64,000 bases of DNA from Clostridia bacterium (GCA_017438845.1 JAFRUO010000005.1:1-64000), one strand, 5' to 3'; positions 53,675 to 62,543 are shown, counted from the stretch's first letter. Made by a program: numbers and translations. The notes: generated from the letters alone by a model not told the origin.

Positions 53675-54745
53675 TTAATTAATATGAAACTCAAAAGGTT
53701 CGTTTGCGAGTGATATTTCATCGCCGTCGCAAATTTCAACTTCCTGCTCTGTGGGGATTACCACGCCATTGACATAAGTCCCGTTTGTCGAATTGTCATC
53801 CTTTATGTAACAGTGTCCGTTTTTGGTGATAATATCTGCATGAATTCTGCTGACTGCATTATTATTGCTGACAAAATAATCAACATAACTTCGCTCTTTA
53901 CCGACTCTGAAAACAGGCTTATTTATTTCAATCTGGTCATAGGTATTAAGACGTATCATGTGCGGATAGGATGATCCGCCCATATCCAGCATAGTTGTTT
54001 CATTCGGGTCAATCAGCAATGCCGTTTCTTCGGTATCGCCCATATTCAAAGCGTCAACGGTCTCGCTGAAGCTTTGACGGTCATTAGTATATTCACGTTC
54101 AAAAGGATTTGATTCGGGTCGGGTATCTCTGTAATAATAATCCGTACCGCTTAAATTCTCACCCTGTCCTGTTTTTTGCCTGTGGACCTTTTTGTATACT
54201 TGGGGACATCTTTGCATAATGTATTTTTCGAGACTTGCAGGTGTAACAGAACTGAGAGATTGGATATAAGAGGAAAAAGCCTCAAATTCTCTTGTATCAT
54301 TTGCAGTAAGCGGTTTAGCCGCGGATATTAACGAATAAAAGAAAAAAACTATGTTCGGTGAAGCGGATACAGGTTTTACAACCGGCTGATAAATCATATG
54401 CAGCTCTTTGGTATTTACATTGATAAAAACATAATCTGCATCACAAATCAAGCTTGTTATATTAAGCTTGTTCGCTTCAACAAACTTAACAGCCTCAACC
54501 ACCTGAGCATACGCCGTAAAGAAATCAAGCGTTGAAACACCGTTTATAAAATAGCCTTTCAGCGAAATGCCGTTTGAGGTTAAATAAGATATTTTTTTAT
54601 TCTTTACAGCAGTAGGTTTCATAACGCATTTCAAGGGTTTTGACTGCAAAAGGTCATACTCGGCCTGATTGATGCTTTCACCTTTGCCGAGGTGCGAAAT
54701 AATCTGTATTTGATTGTTCTTGTTTTTGATTTTTAAATCTGCCAT
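53675..54745 (-). CDS. DUF6382-like / FHA protein, first gene of the type VII operon
   Basis: 356 residues. The N-terminal 180 residues resemble the DUF6382 domain often found before FHA domains in clostridia; NITSLICDADYVFINVNTKEL has a pseudokinase-like look. A disordered linker holds ETALLIDPNETTMLD (about 240-254), with two T-x-[LM]-L motifs. The FHA domain (about 262-356) has VGKERS, AVSRIHADI and NSTNGTYVNG. It could bind phosphorylated partners or itself. A promoter lies about 60 bases upstream. Confidence 0.82.
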   Translation of the reverse strand: MADLKIKNKNNQIQIISHLGKGESINQAEYDLLQSKPLKCVMKPTAVKNKKISYLTSNGISLKGYFINGVSTLDFFTAYAQVVEAVKFVEANKLNITSLICDADYVFINVNTKELHMIYQPVVKPVSASPNIVFFFYSLISAAKPLTANDTREFEAFSSYIQSLSSVTPASLEKYIMQRCPQVYKKVHRQKTGQGENLSGTDYYYRDTRPESNPFEREYTNDRQSFSETVDALNMGDTEETALLIDPNETTMLDMGGSSYPHMIRLNTYDQIEINKPVFRVGKERSYVDYFVSNNNAVSRIHADIITKNGHCYIKDDNSTNGTYVNGVVIPTEQEVEICDGDEISLANEPFEFHIN

Positions 54746-54802
54746 TTTTATACCCTGATTATCGCCTGATTATAAGCGCATATTTCCACATATATTTATG
54801 TT

Positions 54803-54831
54803 ATTATATAAAATTCTATGCTTCGGCACAA
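54803..54831 (-). promoter_or_regulatory. Putative promoter of the type VII operon
   Basis: Minus-strand TTGTGC (54826-54831), 17-base spacer, perfect TATAAT (54803-54808). A second TATAAT at 54769-54774 has no -35 partner. Confidence 0.5.
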
Positions 54832-54971
54832 TACTCCAGCAGAGTACACTTGGCAAAAAAACCACTTTTTTTGAAAATTTTGTCACTTTACACAAAACAT
54901 TTTGTCTTTTTTGTTATTATTGATAAACAAAGATTTTAAAGCGCGGACTTGCAAGAATGACGGCATTCTTT

Positions 54972-54979
54972 CATACACT
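54972..54979 (+). promoter_or_regulatory. Sigma-E-like -10 element before sigK
   Basis: CATACACT matches the mother-cell sigma-E -10 consensus CATACAHT. It would give a short leader ending in AAGGGTG just before the ATG at 55001. The -35 region is weak. Confidence 0.5.
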
Positions 54980-55000
54980 TTTACGAAGGGTGTGATTATT

Positions 55001-55690
55001 ATGCTGTTATCTTTAATTTCGCTTATTTGCTCGAATATGCTTTACCTTATGCTGCACCTCGAAAATGCAGGCTCGTTTCCGAAGCCGCTGAGTGCCGCAG
55101 AGGAAAAGGAAACGATTGAAAAAATGAAAAACGGCGATGCTGACGCCCGCAATCGTTTAATTGAGCACAACCTGCGTTTGGTGGTACATATTATCAAAAA
55201 ATACTACTCAAGCTATTCCGAGCAGGAGGATTTGATTTCAATAGGCACAATCGGGCTTATCAAAGCGGTAAACAGCTTCGACTGTGATAAGGGTACCCGA
55301 TTTGCCACCTATGCCGCCCGATGTGTGGAAAACGAGATTCTGATGTACTTCCGCTCACAGAAGAAAAGCTCGCAGGACATCTCTATGAACGAACCCATCG
55401 ATTTTGACGCACAGGGAAATCCGCTGACACTGTCCGACATACTTTTTACCGACGACACGGTTGCCGATGACATTGACAACAAAATGAAGATTGAAAAGCT
55501 CAGAAAATGTATTGATGACATCAGCAACGAAAGGGAAAAACAGATTATAGTTGCAAGATACGGTCTGGACGGCAGCTTTCCGCTGACGCAAAGGGAGATA
55601 GCCGCAAAGCTCGGCATTTCCCGTTCGTATGTTTCGAGAATTGAAAAAAAGGTGATAGAGAATCTTCGCAAAGCCTTTGACGGTGAGTGA
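55001..55690 (+). CDS. sigK: RNA polymerase sigma-K factor (mother cell)
   Basis: 229 residues from the ATG at 55001; an earlier in-frame start at 54902 lacks a ribosome site. A hydrophobic N-terminal pro-sequence (about 1-25) precedes FPKPLSAAEEKE. Region 2 follows (ARNRLIEHNLRLVVHIIKKY, EDLISIGTIGLIKAV, GTRFATYAARCVENEI), then region 4 (REKQIIVARYGLDG, LTQREIAAKLGISRSYVSRIEKK). This fits pro-sigma-K, the late mother-cell sporulation factor. The gene is uninterrupted; there is no skin-like element. Confidence 0.9.
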   Translation: MLLSLISLICSNMLYLMLHLENAGSFPKPLSAAEEKETIEKMKNGDADARNRLIEHNLRLVVHIIKKYYSSYSEQEDLISIGTIGLIKAVNSFDCDKGTRFATYAARCVENEILMYFRSQKKSSQDISMNEPIDFDAQGNPLTLSDILFTDDTVADDIDNKMKIEKLRKCIDDISNEREKQIIVARYGLDGSFPLTQREIAAKLGISRSYVSRIEKKVIENLRKAFDGE

Positions 55691-55732
55691 GGACTGTGGT
55701 AAAATACAGTCAGCAAACAGACGGAGAAGTTT

Positions 55733-56794
55733 ATGATTAATGAAGTTTTAGAGCTTAAATCCTCGTGGGAAGCGCTCGCAGATTGCCGCGAACCGATTGT
55801 TCTGTACGGCACGGGCGACGGAGCCGACAAAATAACAAACGAGCTTGAAAGGCTCGGAATCGGGCTGTACGGTGTTACGGCAAGCGACGGCTTTGTCAGG
55901 GAAAGATTCTTCAGGGGCTTCAGGGTTATGCCCGTCAGTCATTTTGAGGAAAGCCTTTCTTCCTTTACGGTTATACTGGGCTTCGGCACAAACCGTGAGA
56001 ATGTAATCGAAAACATAAAAAATATAAGCAGTCGGCACCGACTGCTTGTCCCCTGTGTTCCGGTGTACGGCGATGAAATAATCAACCGAGCTTTTCTGCT
56101 TCGTTACCGTGACGAGCTTGAAAGTGTGTACAGCATGCTTGCAGACGAGAGATCACGGCAGGTGTTTGCGGATTTTTTGCGCTTTGAGCTGAGCGGAGAG
56201 CTTGAGTATTTATTCAGAAGCGAGAGTGTAAAGTCAGAAGCCTTTACAAACATTCTGAGGCTCGGCTCAGACGAGAGGTCCCTCGACCTCGGCGCATACA
56301 GAGGCGATACCGTGGAGGAGCTTCTGCATTACACTCACGGAGAATACCGCAGTATTACCGCCGTTGAGCCTGACAAAAAAAGCTTTGAAAAGCTCAAAGA
56401 AAGCACAAGTTCTCTTCACGACTGCCGCCTTGTCAACGCAGGCGTACACCGTGAATGCGGTTTTCTCCCCTTTAACAAAAAGAGAAGGGGCAGAGGAAAC
56501 AGTGCTGATTCCATAGGCGAAATGCAGGAGGTAGTCACGGTTGACTCTCTCGCCTCACCAGACGGGTTTTCATACATTAAGGCTGACGTTGAGGGCAGTG
56601 AGGCCGACATGCTTTACGGAGCGGTAAAAACACTCAAAAGCTTTAAGCCGAAGCTGAATATCGCCTGCTACCATAAAAGTCGGGATATTTTTGAGCTTCC
56701 CTTAAAAATAAAAAAGATAAACCCCGATTATGGGATTTATCTTCGTCATCACCGTTATATACCCTGCTGGGACCTTAACCTGTACTGCGTTTAA
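55733..56794 (+). CDS. FkbM-family methyltransferase
   Basis: 353 residues. The N-terminal half (about 1-120) has an NAD-like Rossmann pattern (IVLYGTGDGADKITNEL, FTVILGFGTN). The C-terminal half has the FkbM SAM fold: SLDLGAYRGDTVEELL (motif I), ITAVEPD and IKADVEGSEADMLYGA. FkbM enzymes methylate sugar hydroxyls or small metabolites. It lies 42 bases after sigK and converges with queH, overlapping its stop by four bases. The substrate is unknown. Confidence 0.83.
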   Translation: MINEVLELKSSWEALADCREPIVLYGTGDGADKITNELERLGIGLYGVTASDGFVRERFFRGFRVMPVSHFEESLSSFTVILGFGTNRENVIENIKNISSRHRLLVPCVPVYGDEIINRAFLLRYRDELESVYSMLADERSRQVFADFLRFELSGELEYLFRSESVKSEAFTNILRLGSDERSLDLGAYRGDTVEELLHYTHGEYRSITAVEPDKKSFEKLKESTSSLHDCRLVNAGVHRECGFLPFNKKRRGRGNSADSIGEMQEVVTVDSLASPDGFSYIKADVEGSEADMLYGAVKTLKSFKPKLNIACYHKSRDIFELPLKIKKINPDYGIYLRHHRYIPCWDLNLYCV

Positions 56795-57417
56795 GAGTCC
56801 TGCGCTTTATTAAACCACATTGAATACTCACAGCCGCAGTAATTCTGCCGGTAAAGTCCGTATTCCTCGGAAAGCTGTGTAGAGCGTTTATAGCCCTCCT
56901 TCTTCTTAAAGTCGGAGGGTAAAAATTTAACACCGTATCTTTCTCCGACTTCGGCTCCGATTTCGTTTAAAAGCTGCGAGTTTTTATGAGGGCTGACAGT
57001 AAGCGTCGTGCAGAAATAGTCAGCACCGATTTCCTTTGCCTTGCGTGCGGTTTCCGAGAGCCTTAGCTTAAAGCACTCGGTACACCTTGCGCCGCCCTCT
57101 CTTTCATTTTCCAAGCCCTTGACGGCAGAGTAAAACTCGTCGGGGTTGTATTGCGCTTCAACGGCTTCAATGCCGTTCGGAAAGTCTGCTTTTTCAAGGA
57201 GCTTGTCAAACTGAACAAGCCTTTTTTTGTATTCAGCCTCGGGATAGATGTTCGGATTGTAAAAATAAATCTTAAGCTTAAAATGCTCCTTTAACCGTTC
57301 AAGCACGGCGCTTGAACAGGGAGCGCAGCAACACTGAAGTAAGAGCACAGGTTTTTTGCCCGTGCTCTTTGTTTTTGCTATTTCATCTTCCATTAAAAGC
57401 TGAAAATTTTCTTTCAT
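56791..57417 (-). CDS. queH: Epoxyqueuosine reductase QueH
   Basis: 208 residues. The iron-sulfur and active-site cysteines are visible: LLQCCCAPCSS near the N-terminus, ARCTECFKLRL in the middle and QNYCGCEYS at the C-terminus. YNPNIYPEAEYKKR and FCTTLTVSPHKN are also family hallmarks. QueH makes queuosine from epoxyqueuosine in tRNA of organisms lacking QueG. It lies three bases after the upstream membrane-protein gene, and its start reads ATGAAAGAAAATTTT. Confidence 0.94.
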   Translation of the reverse strand: MKENFQLLMEDEIAKTKSTGKKPVLLLQCCCAPCSSAVLERLKEHFKLKIYFYNPNIYPEAEYKKRLVQFDKLLEKADFPNGIEAVEAQYNPDEFYSAVKGLENEREGGARCTECFKLRLSETARKAKEIGADYFCTTLTVSPHKNSQLLNEIGAEVGERYGVKFLPSDFKKKEGYKRSTQLSEEYGLYRQNYCGCEYSMWFNKAQDS

Positions 57418-57419
57418 AA

Positions 57420-58208
57420 TTATTTAATAGCCTTGTTTTCCTTGTAAAGTTCATTAAGGTTGTATTTGCCCTTGTGATGATACGGGAAAATACGAAGGAA
57501 AATAACCGCGCACAGAGCGCCTACGGTGTTAAGTATGATGTCAGCCATGGTGTCCATAATCGGCCAGCGTACATCGAAAACTGCAGGAATAAGCGTCTGC
57601 TCCTTAGGTGTGCCGAGAGCCGCCGCAAGGTTCCAGTGCTGTGCGTCGCCCGCCTTTGCAATGCCTTCAACGCCGAGGGTTTTAAGCGTGCTCATGCAGG
57701 AAATCTGATCGAAGCTGAATTCGAAAAGCTCCCAGCCCGTGCCTGCGAGGAACGAAAAGCCCATTGCACAAAGCAGGACAATTGAAAGCGGAACGGCAAT
57801 CTTGTCCCTTTTCTGCATAGCAACAACAAGCTCATAGCCGAAGAATACGCATGCGCCGCCGCCGATAAAGTGAAGAATAACATCCCACCATCTGAAGTCA
57901 TAATAAAGGTTTAAGAACTTGCCGCCGAAGGAAGCCGCAAAAATGCCGATTATGAGTGCGGTCTGAACATGAGGCGAAACGTGCCTTAACGAGTTCTTTT
58001 CGGGGAGCAACATAAATACCTCCCAGACGAACATGCAAAGGAAGTTTGCGCCGACCTGAAGCGGGTTTGTGATGTCGAACTCCTCGCCCGGTGCGGGGAA
58101 GAAGCCCTTGATAAATGCATAAATCATCAAAGCCCTGAGTATCCACCAGAATACAAGCTCAGCCTTTGACGGTGTTGTAGTAATTCGCTTAAAATACTCT
58201 TTCATCAT
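57420..58208 (-). CDS. Hypothetical polytopic membrane protein
   Basis: 262 residues with about six to seven membrane helices. A conserved-looking stretch has several charged residues in the membrane (RWWDVILHFIGGGACVFFGYE, then GTGWELFEF and DTMADIILNTVGAL). The pattern recalls the DUF2238/VanZ-like group of small membrane proteins, but I could not assign it. It has a strong AGGAGG ribosome site; ATGATG at 58208 leaves the exact start open by one codon. It probably forms an operon with queH. Confidence 0.65.
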   Translation of the reverse strand: MMKEYFKRITTTPSKAELVFWWILRALMIYAFIKGFFPAPGEEFDITNPLQVGANFLCMFVWEVFMLLPEKNSLRHVSPHVQTALIIGIFAASFGGKFLNLYYDFRWWDVILHFIGGGACVFFGYELVVAMQKRDKIAVPLSIVLLCAMGFSFLAGTGWELFEFSFDQISCMSTLKTLGVEGIAKAGDAQHWNLAAALGTPKEQTLIPAVFDVRWPIMDTMADIILNTVGALCAVIFLRIFPYHHKGKYNLNELYKENKAIK

Positions 58209-58329
58209 ATCCTCCTAAAGTGTTGTTTCTTTATAATATCATAAAAAAGAATTAATATCAACCTGAAAAATAAATTATGATTATCAATTATGTTTAATAT
58301 TAAATGAACAGCGGCGTCCCCTGTGTTCA

Positions 58330-58925
58330 CGTTTTAAATTTTATGTTATGTGTGCCCTCCGAGGGTTGATGTGATTATATTACAACCCCTCCACCGGCGT
58401 TCGCCGGTCCCCCTCCCCTTACACAGGGGAGGCTTTCGGACAGCCGAATGCCGCCTTACGCTCTACCACTACATCTCAGAGGGTGACTCCCTGCAGTGTA
58501 GGGATTTGTCACGAAGTGACAGAGGGAACAGGCTCCCTTGTGTAAAGGGAGCTGTCAGCCGCAGGCTGACTGAGGGATTGTAAAAAGTAAATAGTGAAAA
58601 GTGAATAGGTAATAAGTGTTTGCTTTGCAAACTGTAGGGACGAACATTGTTCGTCCGCAAGGTTTGATGTGATTTCATTATTACCTTACAAGCTCCCCTT
58701 GAGAGTGGAGCTGTCGAGCGAAGCGAGACTGAGGGGTAGATTTATTTATATGCTTCTATGACTACCCCTCCGTCTTTTTACTTTGGCAAAAAGACACCTT
58801 CCCTGACAATGGGAGGTTGACGGTACGCCGTCCCCTACGGATTAAAAATAAAATAACATCAAAAAGCAGGAGCGACTAAAGGTCGCCCCTACGTTACCTA
58901 TTCACTATTCACTGAAACTTCTTAC
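58330..58925. repeat. Cluster of intergenic palindromic repeat elements
   Basis: The 719-base gap between two minus-strand genes holds no supported gene. It is a chain of short palindromes: CCGGCG-TTCGCCGG (58393-58408), CCCCTCCCC...GGGGAGGC, GTCAC-GAAGTGAC (58508-58520), CTCCCTTGTG...AAAGGGAG, GTCAGCCGCAGGCTGAC (58554-58570), GGACGAAC...GTTCGTCC (58637-58654), and GTCGAGCGAAGCGAGAC. Between them lie AT-rich strings resembling TTCACTATTCACT. Such arrays are common in clostridial gut genomes as non-mobile intergenic repeats, and may be decayed MITE-like elements. Confidence 0.75.
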
Positions 58926-58927
58926 TT

Positions 58928-61051
58928 TTAAAACATACCCTTCTGATCCATTCTCATGATAATCGAAGCAATCTGCGCGCGGCTTGCGCCCTCGGTCGGA
59001 GCTACTCTGCCGTCCGCCATACCGCTGATTATGTTGTTCTGTACTGCCCACGCTACAGGCTTTTTTGCAAACGAGCTTATTCTGCCCGAATCGTTGAATT
59101 TTGAAAGAGTTGAATTTGCTCCGCTGACAGAGGGTTCGCCCATATATCTGTAAAGAATGGTAGCTACCTGCTCACGGGTGATATTATCGTTAACGCCGAA
59201 ATTGCCATTTGCATAGCCTGCGATAATTCCGTTGTCAACCGCCCAGTTAACCGCCGCCGCATAGTATGCGCCCTTCTTAACATCCTTTAACTTGCTTGTT
59301 TTATTCTGATATTTTGAGAGGTCAGCGTCGGCAATTCTTGCCAGAATAACGACAAAGTCCTGACGTTTAAGGTTTTCACTCGGTCCGAAGTTGCCGTTTT
59401 TGAAGCCCATAATATAGCCTTTTTGTGCATTATATTTAACCGCATCATAATACCATGCTACACCCTTGACATCGGGGAATTCCGTGTTTGCATGGCTACG
59501 GTCTGTGTATTGAATAATACCCGAAGGATAAATAGCCAGGTCAGGAATACACGCTGTCTGATATACACCTTCGTCAACCGCTGCGTCAAATGCGTTTACA
59601 TCGTCATAAATGCGGAAATAACTAAGCTTATTGTTACGGTATAATAAGCTCAGGTTGTAGTTGTGATCGTCATATCTGTAGTTGATGTTGATAATTCCGT
59701 TTGCCCTTGCAATTATTTTTCGGATAGTTCCGTGCTTCTTAACCTCTGAAATAATGGCACTGCCGTTGGCGATTTTTGTCAGCTGGCTTTCGCTTATGCT
59801 TATTCCGCCATATTCCTTCAAACCGTCGTCAAAATAGTAGTAGTAAAGTTTATAGGTGTGTCCCGTTCCGTCGGTTCCAAGGTCAAAGGTTGAATGACTT
59901 CCTTCAAACCAGCCGAAATCATTGTTATAATGAAATCCCCAAAGAGTACCTGACGCTTTACTGTCATAGACACACTGACTGTTTTTTACATACCAGAAAA
60001 GTGACGGGCGTCCGGTTTGCGCCCACTGGTTAACAACGACAAACTTACTCTTGTTATACTGATATTTTTCAATAAATTTGTAATTGCTTCCGTTTGCCTG
60101 AAGTATGACGCCAAAAAAACTTGACTTGATTTTTTTTGCTGAATTGTTATTGATGAACCAGACGTTTATTTTGGCATTATACTCGTCCAGATCAATATTA
60201 TTTCCCGATTTTGCCGAGGTTGCGGCGAATGCCTCATAGATTCCGTCACCGTCAAAGTCGTCATAGCAGAAGTCGTAGATCGTTTCGCTTGTAGTGCTTT
60301 TCAGCCTGTTTCTTAATGTCGACGAACTTTCCGTCACACTTTCCACTGCATTAGTCGCTCTTGCAATGCCGATATATGAATAAGAGCCATAAGAATATGT
60401 CCTTTTATGGACCTCACAATGATATGTGCCCATAGAATTACAGTCAATAACGGTAATACCCGAACTGTCATGTGAAAGATATATTGCCCAGTGGTGTGCG
60501 TCTGAATAGTCGCCCATTGCAATCATATCGCCCGGCTTAGCGTAGGAGTCAAAGCTTGACTTATTAAAAAGAGCATTTGCTGCGATTGTTTTTATATTTA
60601 CTTCGTCAGTGTCTTTAGTTTTGAAAAGATACCATAATGCAAATCTTGCAAATCCTCTGCAGGATGCGCTGTAACCCCCTTTATCAATATGTGATCCGTC
60701 ACAGCCGTTTGCTGCAGGCAGCTGAGAAACACTGCTTATACCGAATTTATTTTGAAACCAAATTTTTGAAATCATTACAGTAATATCACACGGACCGTCT
60801 TTAGGTCCGTGGTTTGAGTTAGGCGTAAATATTCCGCAACTGGTATCTTGGTAGCAGTTAAAAAATGCGCCTTCTCCGCCAAGCTCGTTGAGCAGTTGGT
60901 CAGCTTTTGCACCGATTGTGGACACACTAACATTTCCCGGTGTTGTGTACGCACTCGCCTGAATTGTTCCGACGGAAATCACGGACACCATCATTAATAC
61001 ACTCAATAACAGTGACAACGCCCGTTTTGAAAAGCTGTTCGTGTTTTTCAT
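58928..61051 (-). CDS. Secreted SLH-anchored protein with an NlpC/P60-like cysteine hydrolase domain
   Basis: 707 residues. Signal peptide (1-34, ending ASA). Residues 40-235 hold a probable papain/NlpC-like domain with SCRGFARFALWYLF (Cys131), PGDMIAMG, AHHWAIYLS (His187) and VIDCNS; it may cut peptidoglycan or be a transglutaminase-like enzyme. A beta-rich middle region (about 240-515) of unknown fold precedes three SLH repeats (about 527-700). These begin with FPDVKGVAWYYDAV and contain GFKNGNFGP, GYANGNFGV and the final RAQIASIIMRM. SLH repeats bind pyruvylated cell-wall polymers. Confidence 0.85.
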   Translation of the reverse strand: MKNTNSFSKRALSLLLSVLMMVSVISVGTIQASAYTTPGNVSVSTIGAKADQLLNELGGEGAFFNCYQDTSCGIFTPNSNHGPKDGPCDITVMISKIWFQNKFGISSVSQLPAANGCDGSHIDKGGYSASCRGFARFALWYLFKTKDTDEVNIKTIAANALFNKSSFDSYAKPGDMIAMGDYSDAHHWAIYLSHDSSGITVIDCNSMGTYHCEVHKRTYSYGSYSYIGIARATNAVESVTESSSTLRNRLKSTTSETIYDFCYDDFDGDGIYEAFAATSAKSGNNIDLDEYNAKINVWFINNNSAKKIKSSFFGVILQANGSNYKFIEKYQYNKSKFVVVNQWAQTGRPSLFWYVKNSQCVYDSKASGTLWGFHYNNDFGWFEGSHSTFDLGTDGTGHTYKLYYYYFDDGLKEYGGISISESQLTKIANGSAIISEVKKHGTIRKIIARANGIININYRYDDHNYNLSLLYRNNKLSYFRIYDDVNAFDAAVDEGVYQTACIPDLAIYPSGIIQYTDRSHANTEFPDVKGVAWYYDAVKYNAQKGYIMGFKNGNFGPSENLKRQDFVVILARIADADLSKYQNKTSKLKDVKKGAYYAAAVNWAVDNGIIAGYANGNFGVNDNITREQVATILYRYMGEPSVSGANSTLSKFNDSGRISSFAKKPVAWAVQNNIISGMADGRVAPTEGASRAQIASIIMRMDQKGMF

Positions 61052-61344
61052 TTATTATCCCTCTTTCGTGATTATTATTGTTTAACTTTGTAAGATACAT
61101 AATATAACTATTATAATGCATAATTCCCGAAAAAACTATTCCCTAAAGGGGTACAAACGGCAGAAAAACAAAATTTTTCAAAAGATGTATATAAGATGTT
61201 CTATTATTATAGGTTGAAGTGCTATGCAGAAAAACAGACTTATTATTCAGAACACAAAACAGGAGAAAACGGCTTGCTTGCAGAGTTGATAAAACAATTA
61301 ATAGTTATTAAGTCGTTAATTCAGCTTGCGTATCAGTGCATACA
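61052..61344. other. AT-rich intergenic region upstream of the SLH gene
   Basis: It holds a TATAAT with a poor -35 (minus strand, near 61113) before the SLH gene and otherwise no motif or gene that I can support. Confidence 0.5.
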
Positions 61345-61385
61345 TAAAAACAAAATCGGCAGATTCATCCGAATCTGCCGAAATT
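61345..61385 (-). terminator. Terminator of yebC
   Basis: CGGCAGATTC/GAATCTGCCG stem (10 bp, four-base loop) followed on the minus strand by ATTTTGTTTTTATG, about 20 bases past the yebC stop. Confidence 0.88.
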
Positions 61386-61405
61386 CTTTTACTGATTTTT
61401 TTCCG

Positions 61406-62146
61406 TCAGCCCTCGTAATCGTCCTCGTTTTCCCAGTTGTGGTAAACCTCCTGGATGTCGTCGTTGTCCTCGAACATCTCAAGCATTCTGCCCATATTGT
61501 TGATGTCGTCGGGGTTGTCGAGCCTTGTGTAGGTCGAGGGAACATATTCAACCTCTGCCGAAAGGAATTTGTAGCCCTTGGCTTCAAGGTCATCTCTGAC
61601 GGCACCCATGTCGTTGGGCTCGGTGCGGACGTCGTAGACCTCACCGTCGGTGATAAAGTCGACAGCGCCTGCCTCAAGCGCGTCCTCCATCAGCTTGTCC
61701 TCGTCAATGTCCTCTTTGTCAATAATAATAACGCCCTGACGGCTGAACATAAACGAAACACAGCCCGTCTGACCCATGTTACCGCCGAACTTGTCAAAGT
61801 AATGACGGACATCACCTGCGGTACGGTTGCGGTTGTCGGTAAGCGCCTCGACAATAACCGCGATACCCGACGGGCCGTAGCCCTCGTAGGTAATGCTTTC
61901 GTAGTTGTCGGTGTTGCCGTCGCCTGCGGCCTTTTTGATTATTCTTTCTATGTTGTCGTTGGGTACGTTTGCCGCCTTTGCCTTGGCGATAATATCCTTG
62001 AGCTTGGAATTACCTGCCGGGTCGGGGCCGCCCTCACGGACCGCAACGGCGATTTCTCTGCCTATTTTTGTAAAGACCTTGGCTCTGGCATTGTCGGTCT
62101 TTTCCTTTTTCCTTTTAATGGTACTCCATTTTGAGTGTCCTGACAT
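61406..62146 (-). CDS. yebC: YebC/PmpR-family protein (TACO1-like)
   Basis: 246 residues, the family norm. The signature start SGHSKWSTIKRKKEKTDNARAKVF, together with GGPDPAGNSKL, NVPNDNIERIIKKA, YEGYGP and GNMGQTGCVSFMF, is unmistakable. The family acts as transcription regulators or translation factors. A plus-strand ORF of 312 codons across the same bases (61196-62134) is a shadow. A GGTGA ribosome site (AAGGGTGAAGCT) precedes the ATG. Confidence 0.96.
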   Translation of the reverse strand: MSGHSKWSTIKRKKEKTDNARAKVFTKIGREIAVAVREGGPDPAGNSKLKDIIAKAKAANVPNDNIERIIKKAAGDGNTDNYESITYEGYGPSGIAVIVEALTDNRNRTAGDVRHYFDKFGGNMGQTGCVSFMFSRQGVIIIDKEDIDEDKLMEDALEAGAVDFITDGEVYDVRTEPNDMGAVRDDLEAKGYKFLSAEVEYVPSTYTRLDNPDDINNMGRMLEMFEDNDDIQEVYHNWENEDDYEG

Positions 62147-62216
62147 AGCTTCACCCTTCTTATATTAATATCTTAGTTATTTTAGCATACAAAGCCGCAT
62201 TTATCAAGGATAATTA

Positions 62217-62453
62217 TCATACCTCGAAATTTTCCACCGCTTCCATAACGGCTTTTTCGTTATACTCCGTGGTTGCCGTTGTCGGCTCATTACCCTTTTT
62301 TGATCCGCCTACCGCAATAAGCACGATAAAGCCGATAAAAAGCACGATAATGGCGGTGATGATAATAATACCGTTTCGGTTGGTGGAAACGGTTTCTTCC
62401 TTTTTCGCCGCAGGCTTCTTTCCCTTCTTTTTGTTCTGCTTTGATTTTGCCAT
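62217..62453 (-). CDS. Small membrane protein
   Basis: 78 residues. A very basic N-terminus (KSKQNKKKGKKPAAKKE) precedes one membrane helix (about 27-48); a short Thr-rich external tail (TTATTEYNEKAV) follows. No family was recognised. A GGTGAT site lies before the ATG. Confidence 0.6.
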   Translation of the reverse strand: MAKSKQNKKKGKKPAAKKEETVSTNRNGIIIITAIIVLFIGFIVLIAVGGSKKGNEPTTATTEYNEKAVMEAVENFEV

Positions 62454-62514
62454 AATATCACCCTGAATTAATTGATAATATTATTTTAGCATAAATAAGC
62501 GTATAAGTAAATAA

Positions 62515-62543
62515 AAAATCAGCCCCCGAGAGGAGCTGATTTT
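62515..62543 (-). terminator. Terminator
   Basis: AAAATCAGC/GCTGATTTT stem with an 11-base loop in the gap after the second SLH gene. Confidence 0.75.

Noticed and set aside
55001..55690. sigK interrupted by a skin-like prophage
   Set aside because: The coding sequence is continuous through regions 2 to 4.
58350..58583. 77-codon frame in the repeat cluster
   Set aside because: Made entirely of palindromic repeat sequence, with no initiation site.
58330..58925. CRISPR array
   Set aside because: The palindromes differ from each other in sequence and spacing; there are no identical repeats with regular spacers and no cas genes.
61196..62134. 312-codon plus-strand open frame across yebC
   Set aside because: It is the antisense shadow of yebC, which matches its family over the full length; no ribosome site and an unnatural Val/Leu-rich composition.
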